Assembly (NCBI RefSeq): GCF_019443965.1
Contig: NZ_CP040814.1
Coordinates: forward strand, 2,542,001 to 2,606,000
DNA length: 64,000 nucleotides
Direction: 5' to 3'
Source: Salinibacterium sp. M195
GTDB taxonomy: Bacteria; Actinomycetota; Actinomycetes; Actinomycetales; Microbacteriaceae
A program made the translations under genes and the position numbers. Below the pieces are notes generated by a model. That model was not told where the DNA came from and made no database searches. It saw nothing but the letters and a program-made list of their open reading frames with translations. This document shows, in pieces, positions 8,513 through 17,099 of the stretch (positions are counted from its first letter, which is position 1; every line of letters begins with the position of its first letter).

Positions 8513-9300
8513 GCGTTGAACCCCTCGCTGCGAGAAGGTTCATCCGCGCCAGGAGAAGCTTGACCCATCGGTCTGCTTGCGGCCGGATGCGGGATCCTCT
8601 CTTGAGTGGTGATCGTCTGCGTTTGGTAGCCGCCCTGACGCTCGTCGCGCACAATCTGCCCACCAATAAGTTCGATAACGCGGCGCTTCATTTGGTCAAC
8701 GATGCCAGCATCGTGAGTTGCCATGAGAACTGTGGTGCCGCCCAGGTTGATTCGCTCCAAGAGCGTCATGATTCCCGCGGAAGTAGCGGGGTCGAGGTTT
8801 CCCGTCGGCTCATCCGCCAGCATGATTGCAGGTTTGTTGACTACCGCTCGCGCGATAGCAACACGCTGCTGCTCACCACCCGAGAGTTCATGGGGAAAGC
8901 GACTCGATTTGCCGGCCAAGCCGACCATCTTGAGAGCATCCGGAACGGCCTCTTGGATGTAGCCGCGACTTTTACCAATTACCTGCAGCGAGAACGCAAC
9001 ATTGTCGAAGACAGTCTTGTTCGGCAACAGACGGAAGTCCTGAAAAACCACGCCAAGATTACGGCGAAAATAAGGAACCTTGCGGCTCGACAGTGTGTTC
9101 AAGTGCTGCCCCAGCACATGAATCGACCCCTTCGTCGGGTTCTCTTCCTTGAGGATCAACCGCAAAAAGCTCGACTTACCGGAGCCTGAAGCGCCGACCA
9201 GAAAGACAAACTCGCCCTTAAGGATCTCAAGATCGACCGCGCTTAGCGCCGGTCTGGTAGTGCCCGGATAGGACTTCGAAACAGCATCAAAACGAATCAT
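8509..9300 (-). CDS. ftsE: cell division ATP-binding protein FtsE
   Basis: ATPase of the FtsEX complex on the inner face of the membrane. The first ~225 residues are a complete ABC ATPase: Walker [10 protein letters not shown] (near 36-44), Q-loop [13 protein letters not shown], signature [14 protein letters not shown], Walker [13 protein letters not shown] and H-loop MATHD. A Pro/Ser-rich tail of about 35 residues ([14 protein letters not shown]...) extends beyond the usual FtsE end, as is seen in some actinobacteria. The gene follows prfB by 139 bases and overlaps ftsX. Confidence 0.95.
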   Translation of the reverse strand: MIRFDAVSKSYPGTTRPALSAVDLEILKGEFVFLVGASGSGKSSFLRLILKEENPTKGSIHVLGQHLNTLSSRKVPYFRRNLGVVFQDFRLLPNKTVFDNVAFSLQVIGKSRGYIQEAVPDALKMVGLAGKSSRFPHELSGGEQQRVAIARAVVNKPAIMLADEPTGNLDPATSAGIMTLLERINLGGTTVLMATHDAGIVDQMKRRVIELIGGQIVRDERQGGYQTQTITTQERIPHPAASRPMGQASPGADEPSRSEGFNA

Positions 9301-9439
9301 TTGAAGTCAGCCTAAGTACGCGCGCCTCGGAACGGGGCAACGACGCACCGCAGGCGCGGACTCACAGGTGGCCCAGTTCAGGGCACACCGCCACGTCGAC
9401 GGCATTGTCATCAACGCGGCTCGCGTGGCTAGTTCTGCA

Positions 9440-10546
9440 TTATTCGATAACGCGTTTGCGCCACTTGATGCCCGCAGAGATGAATCCATCAAGATCACCA
9501 TCGAACACGTTCGAGGGATTGTTGACCTCAAACTCTGTGCGGAGATCTTTCACCATTTGATACGGAGCGAGAACATAACTGCGCATCTGGTCGCCCCAGC
9601 TCGCAGTAATCACTCCCGCGATCTCTTTTTTCGTTGCCGCTTCCTGCTCGCGCTGCAAGAGCAACAGTCGCGACTGAAGCACGCGCATTGCCGCAGCACG
9701 GTTTTGGATTTGGCTCTTCTCGTTCTGACAACTCACCACGATCCCAGTGGGCAGGTGAGTGATGCGCACGGCGGAGTCGGTCGTATTGACCGACTGTCCA
9801 CCAGGGCCAGACGAACGGAAGACATCAACACGGATGTCGTTCTCGGGAACTTCGACAACATCCGTCGTCTCAATAAGAGGAACAACTTCGACTGCCGCAA
9901 AGCTCGTCTGGCGTTTGCCCGCCGAGTTGAAAGGGCTCATGCGCACAAGGCGATGCGTGCCAGCTTCGACGCTCAGCGTGCCGAACGCGAACGGTGCGTC
10001 GACCTCGAACGTTGCTGACTTGATGCCCGCTTCTTCGGCATAGCTCGTGTCGAGAACGCGAGTGGGATAGGAGTGCTGCTCGGCATACCGCAAGTACATG
10101 CGCAACAGCATTTCGGCGAAGTCGGCGGCGTCAACGCCTCCGGCTCCGGCTCGAATGGTGATGACAGCTGGTCGTTGATCGAACTCGCCGTTGAGGAGTG
10201 TCTGGACCTCAAGGTCGCCCAAAGTCTTCTTGATGCCAGCAAGTTCGGTGCGAGCATCCGCTGCGGCCTGAGCATCGCTCTCTTCATTGGCCAGCTCGAC
10301 CATGATCTCGAGATCATCGAGCCTGCTCGAAATCGAGTTGATTTTGGCAAGCTCTGCCTGGCGGTGACTCAAGTCACTCGTGACCTTCTGGGCCTTGTCG
10401 GTGTCGTCCCACAAATCGGGAGCACCCGCCAGCTCACTCAACCGCTCAATTTCGGACTCAAGCCGGTCGGGGTCGACCACCTGTCGAATGTCAGCAAAAG
10501 TGGAGCGCAAGGCTGCGATGTCGTCAGAAAAGTCCAGTTCATCCAT
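9440..10546 (-). CDS. prfB: peptide chain release factor 2
   Basis: Reads UGA/UAA stop codons and triggers peptide release. The 368-residue product has the codon-recognition tripeptide SPF (in [11 protein letters not shown]) and the catalytic GGQ in [11 protein letters not shown] start it at MDELDFSDD; the frame is open upstream for 29 more codons but that stretch has no family similarity. There is no in-frame stop or CUUUGA slip site near codon 25, so the gene lacks the programmed +1 frameshift seen in many other bacteria. The ribosome binding site is weak. It is followed by ftsE as in other actinobacteria. Confidence 0.95.
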   Translation of the reverse strand: MDELDFSDDIAALRSTFADIRQVVDPDRLESEIERLSELAGAPDLWDDTDKAQKVTSDLSHRQAELAKINSISSRLDDLEIMVELANEESDAQAAADARTELAGIKKTLGDLEVQTLLNGEFDQRPAVITIRAGAGGVDAADFAEMLLRMYLRYAEQHSYPTRVLDTSYAEEAGIKSATFEVDAPFAFGTLSVEAGTHRLVRMSPFNSAGKRQTSFAAVEVVPLIETTDVVEVPENDIRVDVFRSSGPGGQSVNTTDSAVRITHLPTGIVVSCQNEKSQIQNRAAAMRVLQSRLLLLQREQEAATKKEIAGVITASWGDQMRSYVLAPYQMVKDLRTEFEVNNPSNVFDGDLDGFISAGIKWRKRVIE

Positions 10547-10655
10547 GTCATTTACCAGACTACCCGCGAAGCTCTCGCAGCACCCATTGACGGCAAGTGA
10601 CTTGAAGCACGCCGCTGCTGTTAACGAACGCAATCACGCCATACGATGGTCGACG

Positions 10656-11912
10656 ATGAGCACAACAGAACCCCCCTTTAGCTGGCGCTCTATTGGGCTG
10701 CCCGTACTTTTGCCGACGCTACTCTTCTCCATCGGTGAGGGCGCGATCATCCCGCTGATCCCTATCGCCGCAGACAACCTCGGGGCAACGCTTGCGATCG
10801 CTGGGCTGGTCGCCGCCCTGCTGACGATCGGCGAACTGTTCGGCAACATCCCCAGCGGATGGCTCATCTCTCGAATCGGTGAACGCCCGGCAATGATCGG
10901 CGCGAGTGCCCTCTCGATCATCGGTGTCGTGATCGCGATCCTCGCGCCAAACCCGATTGCGCTCGGATTCGGTGTTCTGCTCCTCGGGCTCGCCGCTGCA
11001 GTATTCGCACTCGCTCGGCACGCCTTCCTGACGAGCTTCGTGCCGGTTGCTTATCGCGCCCGCGCCCTGTCGACGCTCGGGGGCACCTTCCGACTCGGTG
11101 TGTTCATCGGCCCATTCATCTCGGCCGGGATTATTCATCTCACCGGCACCGTCACCGCTGCCTTCTGGATTCATGTGATCGCCGCGCTTGGGGCCGCAGC
11201 AGTGCTCCTGCTCTTGCCCGACCCGGCAACGACGTTTGGCACAGTACACACGACGCGAGTGAACAACCGCACCCTCCGCGACGGAGAGGTGCTCGTTGAG
11301 CAGGAATCACACGGTCTCTTCGCGACCGTACGCCGCAATCGTGCTCTGCTCTCTCGCCTCGGCCTCGGAGCTGCCGTCATTGGCGCGATGCGCGCGAGCC
11401 GCCAAGTAATTCTTCCCCTCTGGGCCGTGAGCATTGGACTCGCAGACACCAACACCGCCATCATCATCGGAATTGCTGGCGCCGTCGACTTCGCGCTCTT
11501 CTACACCGGCGGTCAAATTATGGACCGCTTCGGCCGGCTCTGGACCGCCGTCCCGTCACTCATCGGTCTCGGTATCGGCCATCTTGTGCTGTCATTCACG
11601 CACGACGTGAGCACCAACGTTGGATGGTTTATCGCGGCCGCGATGTTTCTGTCGTTGGCGAACGGCTTGGGCAGCGGAATTCTGATGACCCTGGGCGCCG
11701 ACTTGGCACCGCGCGAAAACCCGGCGCCGTTCCTCGGCGCCTGGCGCTTCACGGGAGGCGTCGGTCAAGCAACGTCACCCCTGATGATCGCGGGGATCAC
11801 CGCGGTGGCCTCGATCTCCCTCGCGGCAGGAGCCGTTGGCGTGCTCGGACTCATCGGGGCCGGCCTGATGCTGCGGTACGTGCCCCGCTATATCCCGAGG
11901 CCAGAGCGCTAA
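10656..11912 (+). CDS. MFS transporter
   Basis: A 418-residue major facilitator with about 12 membrane helices. The loop between helices 2 and 3 reads GNIPSGWLISRIGERPAM, the usual MFS motif A region (GxxxDRxGRR-like), and the repeat appears in the second half as YTGGQIMDRFGRLW. I start at the ATG at 10656 (MSTTEPPFSW); an earlier in-frame start would run into the prfB leader. The substrate is unknown; efflux is more likely than uptake from the overall pattern. No regulator is beside it; prfB is divergent. Confidence 0.85.
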   Translation: MSTTEPPFSWRSIGLPVLLPTLLFSIGEGAIIPLIPIAADNLGATLAIAGLVAALLTIGELFGNIPSGWLISRIGERPAMIGASALSIIGVVIAILAPNPIALGFGVLLLGLAAAVFALARHAFLTSFVPVAYRARALSTLGGTFRLGVFIGPFISAGIIHLTGTVTAAFWIHVIAALGAAAVLLLLPDPATTFGTVHTTRVNNRTLRDGEVLVEQESHGLFATVRRNRALLSRLGLGAAVIGAMRASRQVILPLWAVSIGLADTNTAIIIGIAGAVDFALFYTGGQIMDRFGRLWTAVPSLIGLGIGHLVLSFTHDVSTNVGWFIAAAMFLSLANGLGSGILMTLGADLAPRENPAPFLGAWRFTGGVGQATSPLMIAGITAVASISLAAGAVGVLGLIGAGLMLRYVPRYIPRPER

Positions 11913-11967
11913 ATACCCTGCCGAGACCGCGTACATCGGCGGTTCGCTCACGCCCTAGACTGGCGAA

Positions 11968-12609
11968 ATGATCCCCACCACGAACCTGCTCGCGTTCGTG
12001 TTGGTCGCTCTGCCGATCATCCTCATTCCCGGACCCAGCGTGCTGTTCCTCATTGGTCGCTCGCTCTCGCTCGGAAAGCTCGGCGGCATCGTGAGTTCCC
12101 TCGGAAACGCTACCGGCGGTGTCGTACTCGTGATCGGAGTCGCGTTCGGCGTCGGCACGATCATCGCCCAATCGGTGATCGCCTTCACTGTCGTGAAATA
12201 CCTGGGAGCCGCGTACCTGATCTACCTTGGCGTGCAGGCAATTCGTCACCGCAACGCGCATTCCACGGCGGATGCCGCAGCACCGAAAACACGTTCGCGC
12301 TGGCGAATTTTTGGCCAAGGCTTCGTTGTCGGCATCACGAATCCCAAAGCAACCGTGTTCTTCGTTGCTGTGCTCCCCCAGTTCGTCAGTTTCGGATCTG
12401 GCAGCGTGCAGCTTCAGCTGTTGGCACTCGGAATGATCTTCATGGGAATCGCGGTGATCACCGACACAACCTGGGCGGTGGCGGCAGGGTTCGCCCGCGA
12501 TTGGTTCGCAAGTTCACCCCACCGCATCACCAACCTGTCTGCGGTTGGTGGCGTTGCCCTCATCGGGCTCGGCATTGGTTCGCTATTTATCCCGCACGCT
12601 AAGCAATAG
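11968..12609 (+). CDS. LysE/RhtB family amino acid exporter
   Basis: A 213-residue membrane protein with about six hydrophobic segments. The LysE family hallmark IPGPSVLFLIGRSLSLGK follows the first helix (about residues 21-38), and GQGFVVGITNPKATVFFVAVLPQF is the second conserved stretch. Such proteins export amino acids or derivatives across the membrane; the substrate is not predictable. It lies 55 bases after the MFS gene on the same strand and its last 11 bases overlap the end of the convergent NAD(P)-binding gene. Confidence 0.88.
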   Translation: MIPTTNLLAFVLVALPIILIPGPSVLFLIGRSLSLGKLGGIVSSLGNATGGVVLVIGVAFGVGTIIAQSVIAFTVVKYLGAAYLIYLGVQAIRHRNAHSTADAAAPKTRSRWRIFGQGFVVGITNPKATVFFVAVLPQFVSFGSGSVQLQLLALGMIFMGIAVITDTTWAVAAGFARDWFASSPHRITNLSAVGGVALIGLGIGSLFIPHAKQ

Positions 12610-13252
12610 CGGCGATCGCCTCCGCGATAGGGGTCGACCCATCCATGAATTCGATGGTGTGGCCGATGGTGGTGTCGTTGTCGATCACTTCGGCAAGAAC
12701 CTGCGCGACGTTGTCACGGGCTGCGTGCTCTGCTGTAGCGGCGTCGCCGACATCAATTTTTCCGGATGCGGCATCGCTGGAAAGCGATCCGGGACCGACG
12801 ATGGTGTACTTGAGTGGACTCTTACGAAGGTGATCGTCGGCCGCAGCCTTCGACTCGGCGTACGCGAAGAATGCGTTGTCCTCGGGAACACCGTGGTCGA
12901 AGCCAGCCCCCTTGTACGACACCATGACGTAGCGTTCGACTCCCGCGTGCGCTGCGGCATCCATGGTGCGGATGGCGGCGTCGCGATCGACAGAATAGGT
13001 GCGTTCCGGACTGCCTCCGCCTGCCCCGGCAGAGAATACAACCACGTCGTTCCCGGTGAAGATTTCCGAGAGTTCTTCGGCGCTGAGCGCCTCGATATCT
13101 GCAACGACGGGCATTGCCCCAGTCTTGCTGATATCAGCCTCTTGGTCAGCCTTGCGGATGAGGGAATGCACATGGTGCCCTCGACCGGTGAGTAGCTCCG
13201 CGAGGCTCATCGCGATCTTGCCGTGGCCTCCGACGATAACGATTCGTTTCAT
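12599..13252 (-). CDS. NAD(P)-binding, atypical short-chain dehydrogenase (NAD(P)H-binding family)
   Basis: A 217-residue Rossmann protein starting with IVIVGGHGKIAMSLAELL, the dinucleotide loop of atypical SDR proteins of the NmrA/YwnB type. A motif YAESKAAADDHLR gives the Tyr-Lys pair, and the core strand is VVVFSAGAGGG. AAAGGAG lies 6 bases before the ATG. The role is not known; related proteins act as NADPH-dependent reductases or redox-sensing modulators. It ends overlapping the LysE gene by 11 bases tail to tail. Confidence 0.82.
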   Translation of the reverse strand: MKRIVIVGGHGKIAMSLAELLTGRGHHVHSLIRKADQEADISKTGAMPVVADIEALSAEELSEIFTGNDVVVFSAGAGGGSPERTYSVDRDAAIRTMDAAAHAGVERYVMVSYKGAGFDHGVPEDNAFFAYAESKAAADDHLRKSPLKYTIVGPGSLSSDAASGKIDVGDAATAEHAARDNVAQVLAEVIDNDTTIGHTIEFMDGSTPIAEAIAAIA

Positions 13253-13429
13253 GGCTATCTCCTTTGCGTGGGTGACGCACTTTCGTTCAGTGCTCTCTCC
13301 ACGCTACGGATCGAAACTCCCTGTTCGCTGGATGCTTTTCCGCTGCACGAATCTGGGGCGTTCGCTGGGTGCTACTTAGTGAAGAAATCGGCCAGCTTGG
13401 CAGACATCTCCTCCGGCGGTCGGAACTGT
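13253..13429. other. gap between NAD(P)-binding gene and pilus genes
   Basis: The leader of the minus-strand NAD(P)-binding gene is upstream of it in this gap. A minus-strand frame ending at 13372 has a protein-like tail (PPEEMSAKLADFFTK), but no start or partner supports it as a gene. No terminator is obvious. Confidence 0.25.
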
Positions 13430-13867
13430 TTAGGAGAAGACAGATCGCGCCGTTGCCGTGACGTCGATACGGATCCCTTCGGGCACAAACAAAGACACGA
13501 ACGGCGGTTTCCAGTAAGCAGAAAGCGACACCGTAGAACTCGCTGAATCGTGGGTGGTTGATTCTTCAATCTGCAACGAGTTGAAGTCATTGCCTCGGCT
13601 CGCAGTGATGTAACTCGCGACCGCGGACGAGATTTTCTCGGCGGACAGTTGCGGCCGATACCCTCTCGGCGTCAGTTCCACGTCGTCGAGGTCATACGAC
13701 TCAGCCCCGACCAACGCCGCACCATCAGCGAGGGTAAATAATCGCTTGCGCTCGAGGTAAAGCGATGTCGCCGCCACCACCAGGAAGATGAGCACAAGAG
13801 AGAGGAACCCGTAGAAAATGGTGAGCAGTAGCGCAGAGCCTTGCTCGTCACGCGTGTTGAGCATCAT
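13430..13867 (-). CDS. TadG/Rv3654c-like pilus-associated protein
   Basis: A 145-residue protein with a short N-terminal tail (MMLNTRDEQGS), one strong membrane helix (ALLLTIFYGFLSLVLIFLVVAATSLYLERKR, about 12-42) and an extracellular domain. The pattern DEQGSALLL plus LADGAALVGAESYD is typical of the TadE/TadG-like proteins of the actinobacterial Tad-like secretion neighbourhood. The start overlaps the stop of the upstream TadE-like gene (ATGA at 13864-13867), so it is translated with it. It closes a four-gene operon; the ATPase and platform proteins are at 27.8-30.9 kb. Confidence 0.72.
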   Translation of the reverse strand: MMLNTRDEQGSALLLTIFYGFLSLVLIFLVVAATSLYLERKRLFTLADGAALVGAESYDLDDVELTPRGYRPQLSAEKISSAVASYITASRGNDFNSLQIEESTTHDSASSTVSLSAYWKPPFVSLFVPEGIRIDVTATARSVFS

Positions 13868-14358
13868 CGCGAGCCTCGAAATTGCGAGACCTGCTGTGTT
13901 GCGGCCGCGTCGAGTGGGACGTTGATGGGGAAATTGCCGGTGAGCACGGGTGGGGCAAGTGGCAGCGCTACGACGAGGCCAACCGTCACCGTGACATAGC
14001 CCCGACGGGCAAGGCAGTTCGTCGGATCGGGAGAGCACGCGATGTCAACCGATGCGTCGGCAGAGTCGATTCCATAATTGCTGAGAGCGAATTCGACCGC
14101 GCGCTGGGCCGTCAGTTCCGCTTCGGCAGTCGATTCGGCCTGCACGAATACGCGTGCAGCTTGACGAGCAGCACCTTCGGCCGCCAGCGCCCCGCCTTGG
14201 ATCGCTGACATCGTCAGCACGAGATACACGAGAGGAATCAGCATGATCAAGCCGACAGTGATGAACTCCAGAGAGGATGAGCCTCTATCGTCGCTCACCC
14301 GTCTGGCTGTCGAGCGAACGTACTTGCAGACGCTATCGAACCTGTTCCAGCGGCGCAT
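13864..14358 (-). CDS. TadE-like pseudopilin
   Basis: A 164-residue TadE-like protein. The N-terminal DDRGSSSLEF segment with Glu near position +5 of the hydrophobic stretch resembles a prepilin processing site, followed by a membrane helix ITVGLIMLIPLVYLVLTM. The rest is a small exported domain with two Cys (DIACSPDPTNCLA). I start at the ATG at 14358 because GGAGGTG lies 7 bases before it; a more upstream ATG at 14391 has none. The start overlaps the preceding gene by 26 bases. Confidence 0.75.
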   Translation of the reverse strand: MRRWNRFDSVCKYVRSTARRVSDDRGSSSLEFITVGLIMLIPLVYLVLTMSAIQGGALAAEGAARQAARVFVQAESTAEAELTAQRAVEFALSNYGIDSADASVDIACSPDPTNCLARRGYVTVTVGLVVALPLAPPVLTGNFPINVPLDAAATQQVSQFRGSR

Positions 14359-14809
14359 GGGCAGACACCTCCAACCCGTCGTCAATGCCAATCAGTCCGA
14401 ATAGGGGTAATGGAGTGCGGACGGTAACGACCACGGAAGGAAACCCGAGATACGTCGTCGAGTTTGCCGAGATATCTGCCGCATAGCCTGGAGACAGCGC
14501 TGTTGAAATCAGGTCGTGAGTGCGGGTGACACCATCACTCAACGAAGTGTCAGCGAGGGACGCGAATCGGGCGCCCTCGGCAGCGGCATCCAACACTGTG
14601 TTTCGAATGTGGAGGGCGAGCGCCAGCTGAATGACGCTGAGAGTGAGCACCGTGAGCAACGCGGAGACGAGCACAAACTCAACAACAGCAGAACCGGATT
14701 GCTCGGTGCGTAACCGCGTGCCGGTCGCGCGAATGCACCTGCCGAGGAACTGCGAAACAGGCTTCTGAGAATAAACTGCAGCCCTAATGCCTCGGTAAGG
14801 CGGGCGCAT
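14333..14809 (-). CDS. TadE family pseudopilin
   Basis: A 158-residue protein with a basic N-terminus, the processing-like motif TEQSGSAVVEFVLVSALL (about 36-53) and one membrane helix (VLTLSVIQLALALHIRNTV continues it). The motif GSAVVEF followed by a hydrophobic segment and AAAEGARFAS is the classic TadE signature. The ATG overlaps the stop of the small pilin-like gene (TAATG at 14807-14811), showing translational coupling. TadE-type proteins are minor pilins of Tad/Flp machines. Confidence 0.78.
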   Translation of the reverse strand: MRPPYRGIRAAVYSQKPVSQFLGRCIRATGTRLRTEQSGSAVVEFVLVSALLTVLTLSVIQLALALHIRNTVLDAAAEGARFASLADTSLSDGVTRTHDLISTALSPGYAADISANSTTYLGFPSVVVTVRTPLPLFGLIGIDDGLEVSAHAPLEQVR

Positions 14810-15006
14810 TAGAAGCCAGTGACGCGATCAATCGCCTGCTCGAAAACCGAACTGAGTGCTGGTCCCGCGAGACCCCAGATGATGATCACGAGGCCTGCCG
14901 TCATCAACGTAATCAGCACCCAGCCCGGCACGTCTCCTCGCTCCGAGGTGAGCGTTCGGGTGCTTCGGGTTAGCCCGCTCTTCAGAAGTTGTCGACATGA
15001 TTTCAC
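14809..15006 (-). CDS. short pilin-like membrane peptide in TadE operon
   Basis: A 65-residue peptide with a GTG start. After a basic leader comes SERGDVPGW, then a hydrophobic helix (VLITLMTAGLVIIIWGLAGPAL) and an amphipathic tail ending VFEQAIDRVTGF. Size and layout match Flp-type pilins, but the usual Glu at +5 of the mature pilin is replaced by an Asp just before the helix, so I do not name it Flp. It is first in the operon and its stop overlaps the next ATG. A frame offset here has an ATG (MSTTSEERANP), but its downstream sequence is not membrane-like. Confidence 0.65.
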   Translation of the reverse strand: MKSCRQLLKSGLTRSTRTLTSERGDVPGWVLITLMTAGLVIIIWGLAGPALSSVFEQAIDRVTGF

Positions 15007-15103
15007 TCTGCAATCATCAAGCGGAACTCAAGTTGGTGTGCAGATTTTCCACAGCGCGCTAGAGCAGCCGATCCGCGACGGCATCGGCCACTCCCCCGGC
15101 TCG

Positions 15104-16966
15104 CTATTCTTCGGGCGAGTCTCGCTTTGCCTTGTTACGCAACTCGGCTTGCAACGCCTGCAGTCTCTCCACCTCGTCTTCGACAATGGCGTCCGCCTGC
15201 GCGATGTTATCTGGCGACACCAATCCGGTGTCGGCAAGAATCGCATCTTCGGTGACCTGCGAGATTCCGCCGCCAGATTGCGCGGCTTTCTTGCGCAGGC
15301 GATCGAGTGCCGCGCGAAGTGGGTGCACGGGTTCACGAAGCAGCGGTTCCTCGACCTCGAGACCATAGAACGTGCCAATCTGATCCACAAACTGGGCACG
15401 CTGGGCGCGATCGTAGGCCCGCCGCTCTCGGCTGAACGCTGTCACCGTGGCCGCACACATCATCAGCATCACCACACTAAACGGCAATGCCGAGAGAATG
15501 GCCGCGGTTTGCAGCGTCTGCAGTCCACCTGTCACCAGGAGAGCGATCGCCAGGAATGAGGCAAGCAGCGCGAAGAAGATTCGGATGCGCTTGGGTGGTT
15601 CTGCCGAGCCACCGGTTGCGATCATAGACATCACGAGGGCGCCAGAGTCGGCCGAGGTGACGAAGAAGATTCCGATAAGTAGGATCGCTCCGAACGTGAG
15701 AGCTGTTCCCGCTGGCAACCCGGCGAGAAGATCAAACAACGCCGAATCGGCATCCACCGATCCATCTGCAGCGACGAGACCGCCCTGACCGTAAATCTCA
15801 CGGTAAATGGCGTTTCCGCCAAGAACGCTGAACCAGAGGAAGGTAAGCACGGTCGGGACGAGCATGACACCGCCCACAAACTCGCGCACGGTACGGCCCT
15901 TGGACACCCGCGCAATAAAGACGCCAACGAACGGTGCCCACGACATCCACCAACCCCAGTAGAAGGTGGTCCAGCCGGCCTGCCACTGTTCGCCAGCATC
16001 GCCCTGATAAGCACTGACGTTGAAAGCAAGACCGATGAAGCCCTGAAGGTAATTACCCATGGACTGCACGAACTCGCGGAACAGGAACGCCGTTGGACCG
16101 ACGATCAGGAGGAACACCAGCAGCACCGCAGCGAGCAAGAGATTGGTAGTGGAGAGCCACTTCATGCCGCGGCCAATACCCGAAACCAACGAAAGGATGG
16201 TGAATGCCACGATGACAACGATGACCGCAATTTGGGTGGTCAAGTTCGACTCGGCAATGCCTGTCTTTTCGAGACCAGCTGAGATCTGAAGAACACCGAG
16301 CCCGAGAGACGTCGCAACACCGAATACGGTGCCGACAAGCGCAATGACATCGATGAGGTTGCCCCAGCCACCGCGAACCCGCTTGCCGAGCAGCGGCTCA
16401 AGCGTCCAACGGATGGAGATGGGGCGGCCGCGACGGTGGATTGCGTACGCGAGCGCAAGCCCAACGACGACGTAAATAGCCCATGCGTGCACTCCCCAGT
16501 GCAGGAAGGTTTGGCTCATAGCCTTTTGAGCAAGTTCGATTTCCGTACCGGTGACACCCGGACGAGGATTAGCGAAATGGCTGAGAGGCTCGGCGACGCC
16601 GTAGAACACGAGGCCAATACCCATCCCGGCAGCGAAGAGGAACGAGATCCAGGAGATCATCGAGAACTCAGGCTCGTCATCATCCTTGCCTAGCTTGATG
16701 TCGCCGTAGCGACTAAACCCCAGATACAGCGCGAAGGCAACAAAGAACGCGGCGATAAGTACGTAGTACCAGCTGAAGGAATTAATAACGCTCGACTGCA
16801 GGCTGGTAAAAACGGCGTTGGCAAGGTTCGGGGCGACTATCGAAAACGCGGTGATGGAAATGATCAGACCGGCTGCTGGCCAGAAAACCCAAGGAGCCAG
16901 CATCCGGTTCGCCACCGGCTTCCCCGAGGAGTCAGCTAACGCGGGACGGTTCGATTCTGCGGTCAC
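15104..16966 (-). CDS. BCCT family osmolyte transporter
   Basis: A 620-residue secondary transporter of the betaine/choline/carnitine family, which takes up compatible solutes with Na+ or H+. It has about 12 membrane helices and the BCCT core motif FYWGWWMSWAPFVGVFIARVSKG, with the Trp-rich helix 8. FGVATSLGLGVLQ is the conserved helix with the Gly-rich coupling site. A charged C-terminal tail (about 110 residues, with many Glu/Arg) may sense osmotic state as in BetP. I choose the GTG at 16966 because GGAGA precedes it by about 6 bases; an upstream TTG has no binding site. Confidence 0.9.
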   Translation of the reverse strand: MTAESNRPALADSSGKPVANRMLAPWVFWPAAGLIISITAFSIVAPNLANAVFTSLQSSVINSFSWYYVLIAAFFVAFALYLGFSRYGDIKLGKDDDEPEFSMISWISFLFAAGMGIGLVFYGVAEPLSHFANPRPGVTGTEIELAQKAMSQTFLHWGVHAWAIYVVVGLALAYAIHRRGRPISIRWTLEPLLGKRVRGGWGNLIDVIALVGTVFGVATSLGLGVLQISAGLEKTGIAESNLTTQIAVIVVIVAFTILSLVSGIGRGMKWLSTTNLLLAAVLLVFLLIVGPTAFLFREFVQSMGNYLQGFIGLAFNVSAYQGDAGEQWQAGWTTFYWGWWMSWAPFVGVFIARVSKGRTVREFVGGVMLVPTVLTFLWFSVLGGNAIYREIYGQGGLVAADGSVDADSALFDLLAGLPAGTALTFGAILLIGIFFVTSADSGALVMSMIATGGSAEPPKRIRIFFALLASFLAIALLVTGGLQTLQTAAILSALPFSVVMLMMCAATVTAFSRERRAYDRAQRAQFVDQIGTFYGLEVEEPLLREPVHPLRAALDRLRKKAAQSGGGISQVTEDAILADTGLVSPDNIAQADAIVEDEVERLQALQAELRNKAKRDSPEE

Positions 16967-17099
16967 TCTAATCTCCGATCGCCTGAGCTTGAGACTCAAG
17001 GGTGCCCTATAAGAGTAATAGGGACGATCGGCAGACTGGGCCAGCGACGAGGAATTTCAGGACGAGAACGTCTGATTGATCGCGGTCGTGCCTATCTAG

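Noticed and set aside
7526..9189. Long plus-strand frames opposite ftsX and ftsE.
   Set aside because: Antisense shadows; FtsX and FtsE on the minus strand show all family motifs.
9440..10633. Programmed +1 frameshift in prfB.
   Set aside because: The frame is continuous, without an in-frame UGA or CUUUGA slip site near codon 25, so no recoding is needed.
13372..13590. Minus-strand frame ending PPEEMSAKLADFFTK as a separate small gene.
   Set aside because: Most of it overlaps the TadG-like gene in another frame and is low quality; only the last few residues look protein-like and there is no start signal.
14828..15013. Frame beginning MSTTSEERANP as an alternative to the pilin-like peptide.
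   Set aside because: Its downstream part is Arg/His-rich and lacks a membrane helix, while the neighbouring frame has a clear helix and a TAATG overlap with the TadE gene.
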